Below, in pieces: positions 4,961-6,123 of a DNA stretch of 6,123 bases (the stretch's first letter is position 1; every line of letters begins with the position of its first letter). The stretch comes from an uncultured Methanomassiliicoccaceae archaeon (GTDB taxonomy: Archaea; Thermoplasmatota; Thermoplasmata; Methanomassiliicoccales; Methanomethylophilaceae), in NCBI GenBank assembly GCA_945492685.1, contig CALYUZ010000056.1:1-6123 (forward strand), given 5' to 3'. Position numbers and translations under genes: made by a program. The notes beneath the pieces are model-generated. The model saw nothing but the letters and a program-made list of their open reading frames with translations. It searched no databases and was not told the DNA's origin.

Positions 4961-6123
4961 ATGACGGATTCACCATTCATGAAGACACTCGATGAGATCC
5001 TGTCGCTCATAGAAGGTTCCAGAGAGGATATCGTTGACACGATGATCGGGATGATCCGTATCCCCGCTCTTTCACCCGTCAACGGCGGAGACGGTGAATC
5101 CCGCAAGGCTGACTACCTGATGACGAAGATCAAAGGCTTCGATTCCGTTCAGAGGGTGGATGTTCCCGATGGGACGGATCCGAACGTCATGAGGTCCAAC
5201 ATCCTCGCCAGGAAGATCGGAAAGAAGCCCGGAACCGTATGGGTCGTTGCGCACATCGATGTCGTTCCCGCAGGGGATCCGGAGCTTTGGGACACTCCAC
5301 CTTACGATCCCGTCTTCAAGGATGGGAAGATATACGGCAGAGGCACGGAGGACAACGGTCAGTCCGTCATCTCATCGATGTTCGCATCCAAGTTCTTCGA
5401 TTCATCCGAGCTCGAGGGCATGTCCATCGGCGTGGCCTATGTCGCAGACGAGGAGACTGCGAGCACCTATGGTATCGAGTATCTTCTGGAGCATGGTTAC
5501 TTCTCGAAGGATGATGTCATATTCGTTCCCGATTGGGGTTCACCCAACGGTTCCATGGTCGAGGTCTCTGAGAAGAACCTCGTTTGGCTGAGGTTCTCCA
5601 TCGAGGGGAAGACCACCCACGGTTCCACACCCGAGCTTGGGATCAACGCATACCGTGTATCCACGGTGCTTCTGATGGATCTGATGGAATCGTTCGCGGA
5701 GCGTTTCTCCGAGAAGGATGATGTCTTCCTTCCTCCTATATCCACATTCGAGCCGACAATGAGGCCTGCCACTGTCGAGAACGTCAACACCATCCCCGGA
5801 TACGATGAGTTCGCCATGGACATCCGTGTCATACCGAAGTACAGTATCGATGATGTGGTCGCACTGGCGGAGGAGATCGCGGAATCCCATTCAAAATCCA
5901 CCGGTGCCAAGATCACCATGACCGAGATCCAGCGTCACATCTCCGGAAAACCCTCATCCGTTGACACGGAGGCGTTCCGCAACCTCTCCGATGCGGTGGA
6001 GTCGGTGACGGGTGAAAGGCCGAAGGCTGTGGGGGTCGGAGGCGGTACCTGTGCCAACTTCTTTAGGGAGAAGGGATTCGATGCATATGTTTGGCAGTGT
6101 GGTGGCGGTACCCTCCACGCACC
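4961..6123 (+). CDS. M20-family metallohydrolase (DapE/ArgE-like), 3' end outside window
   Basis: The frame stays open from ATG 4961 to the window edge (387 codons visible, no stop), so it is partial by position, not broken. The family hydrolyses N-acyl amino acids or short peptides with a two-zinc site. Visible ligands and catalytic residues: H98 and D100 in VVAHIDVVPAG, D131 in GRGTEDNG, the acid pair E164-E165 in ADEETAS, D191 in VPDWGS, the dimerisation-domain H220 in GKTTHGSTPELG, and H386 in GGGTLHA, the probable last zinc ligand at the edge. The lid/dimerisation domain spans about residues 205-315. Only some 20-30 residues should be missing. A second in-frame ATG at 4979 (M7) is an alternative start; neither has a Shine-Dalgarno. 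Substrate cannot be told from sequence: desuccinylase, deacetylase and dipeptidase are all possible. It lies 57 nt after the thiolase. Confidence 0.92.
   Translation, partial: MTDSPFMKTLDEILSLIEGSREDIVDTMIGMIRIPALSPVNGGDGESRKADYLMTKIKGFDSVQRVDVPDGTDPNVMRSNILARKIGKKPGTVWVVAHIDVVPAGDPELWDTPPYDPVFKDGKIYGRGTEDNGQSVISSMFASKFFDSSELEGMSIGVAYVADEETASTYGIEYLLEHGYFSKDDVIFVPDWGSPNGSMVEVSEKNLVWLRFSIEGKTTHGSTPELGINAYRVSTVLLMDLMESFAERFSEKDDVFLPPISTFEPTMRPATVENVNTIPGYDEFAMDIRVIPKYSIDDVVALAEEIAESHSKSTGAKITMTEIQRHISGKPSSVDTEAFRNLSDAVESVTGERPKAVGVGGGTCANFFREKGFDAYVWQCGGGTLHA

Noticed and set aside
5497..5919. Long minus-strand frames opposite the M20 gene
   Set aside because: They lie opposite zinc-site and lid coding sequence of a clear M20 enzyme and have no domain of their own.

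Overview
The window looks like chromosomal DNA from an archaeon. It carries an archaeal Orc1/Cdc6 initiator, a TiaS-type tRNA(Ile) lysidine-substitute enzyme (a family confined to archaea), TATA-box promoters, and genes starting at or close to their predicted transcription start (leaderless style). Moderate-GC genes, AT-rich gaps, a bacterial-type thiolase and the apparent absence of TAG stops would fit the Thermoplasmatota/Methanomassiliicoccales group of methanogens. That placement is inference, not proof.

Layout. 1-358 is an AT-rich, purine-rich stretch with no convincing gene. 359-1594 (minus) is orc1/cdc6. 1595-2345 is the most interesting part. It holds a divergent promoter region, a 26-residue single-membrane-segment peptide gene (1784-1864, plus), a small membrane-anchored probable OB-fold protein (1994-2293, plus), and a cluster of dyads matching the archaeal origin recognition box (ORB) TTCCAnTGGAA. 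The best copy (1905-1915) is followed directly by the G-string expected of a full ORB. 2346-3674 (plus) is tiaS. 3725-4903 (plus) is an acetyl-CoA acetyltransferase behind a near-consensus TATA box. 4961 to the window end (plus) is an M20-family metallohydrolase cut off at the right edge.

How the parts fit. orc1 is transcribed leftwards and all other genes rightwards, away from the ORB cluster. This is the classic arrangement of an archaeal oriC beside its initiator gene, with flanking genes co-directional with the forks. ORB dyads also overlap the start of orc1 and abut the tiaS promoter, so initiator binding could couple to transcription on both sides. The genes to the right are housekeeping: AUA decoding (TiaS), acetoacetyl-CoA formation, probably feeding mevalonate/isoprenoid lipid synthesis (thiolase), and hydrolysis of an N-acyl amino acid or peptide (M20). 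No CRISPR array, insertion sequence, tRNA or rRNA was seen.
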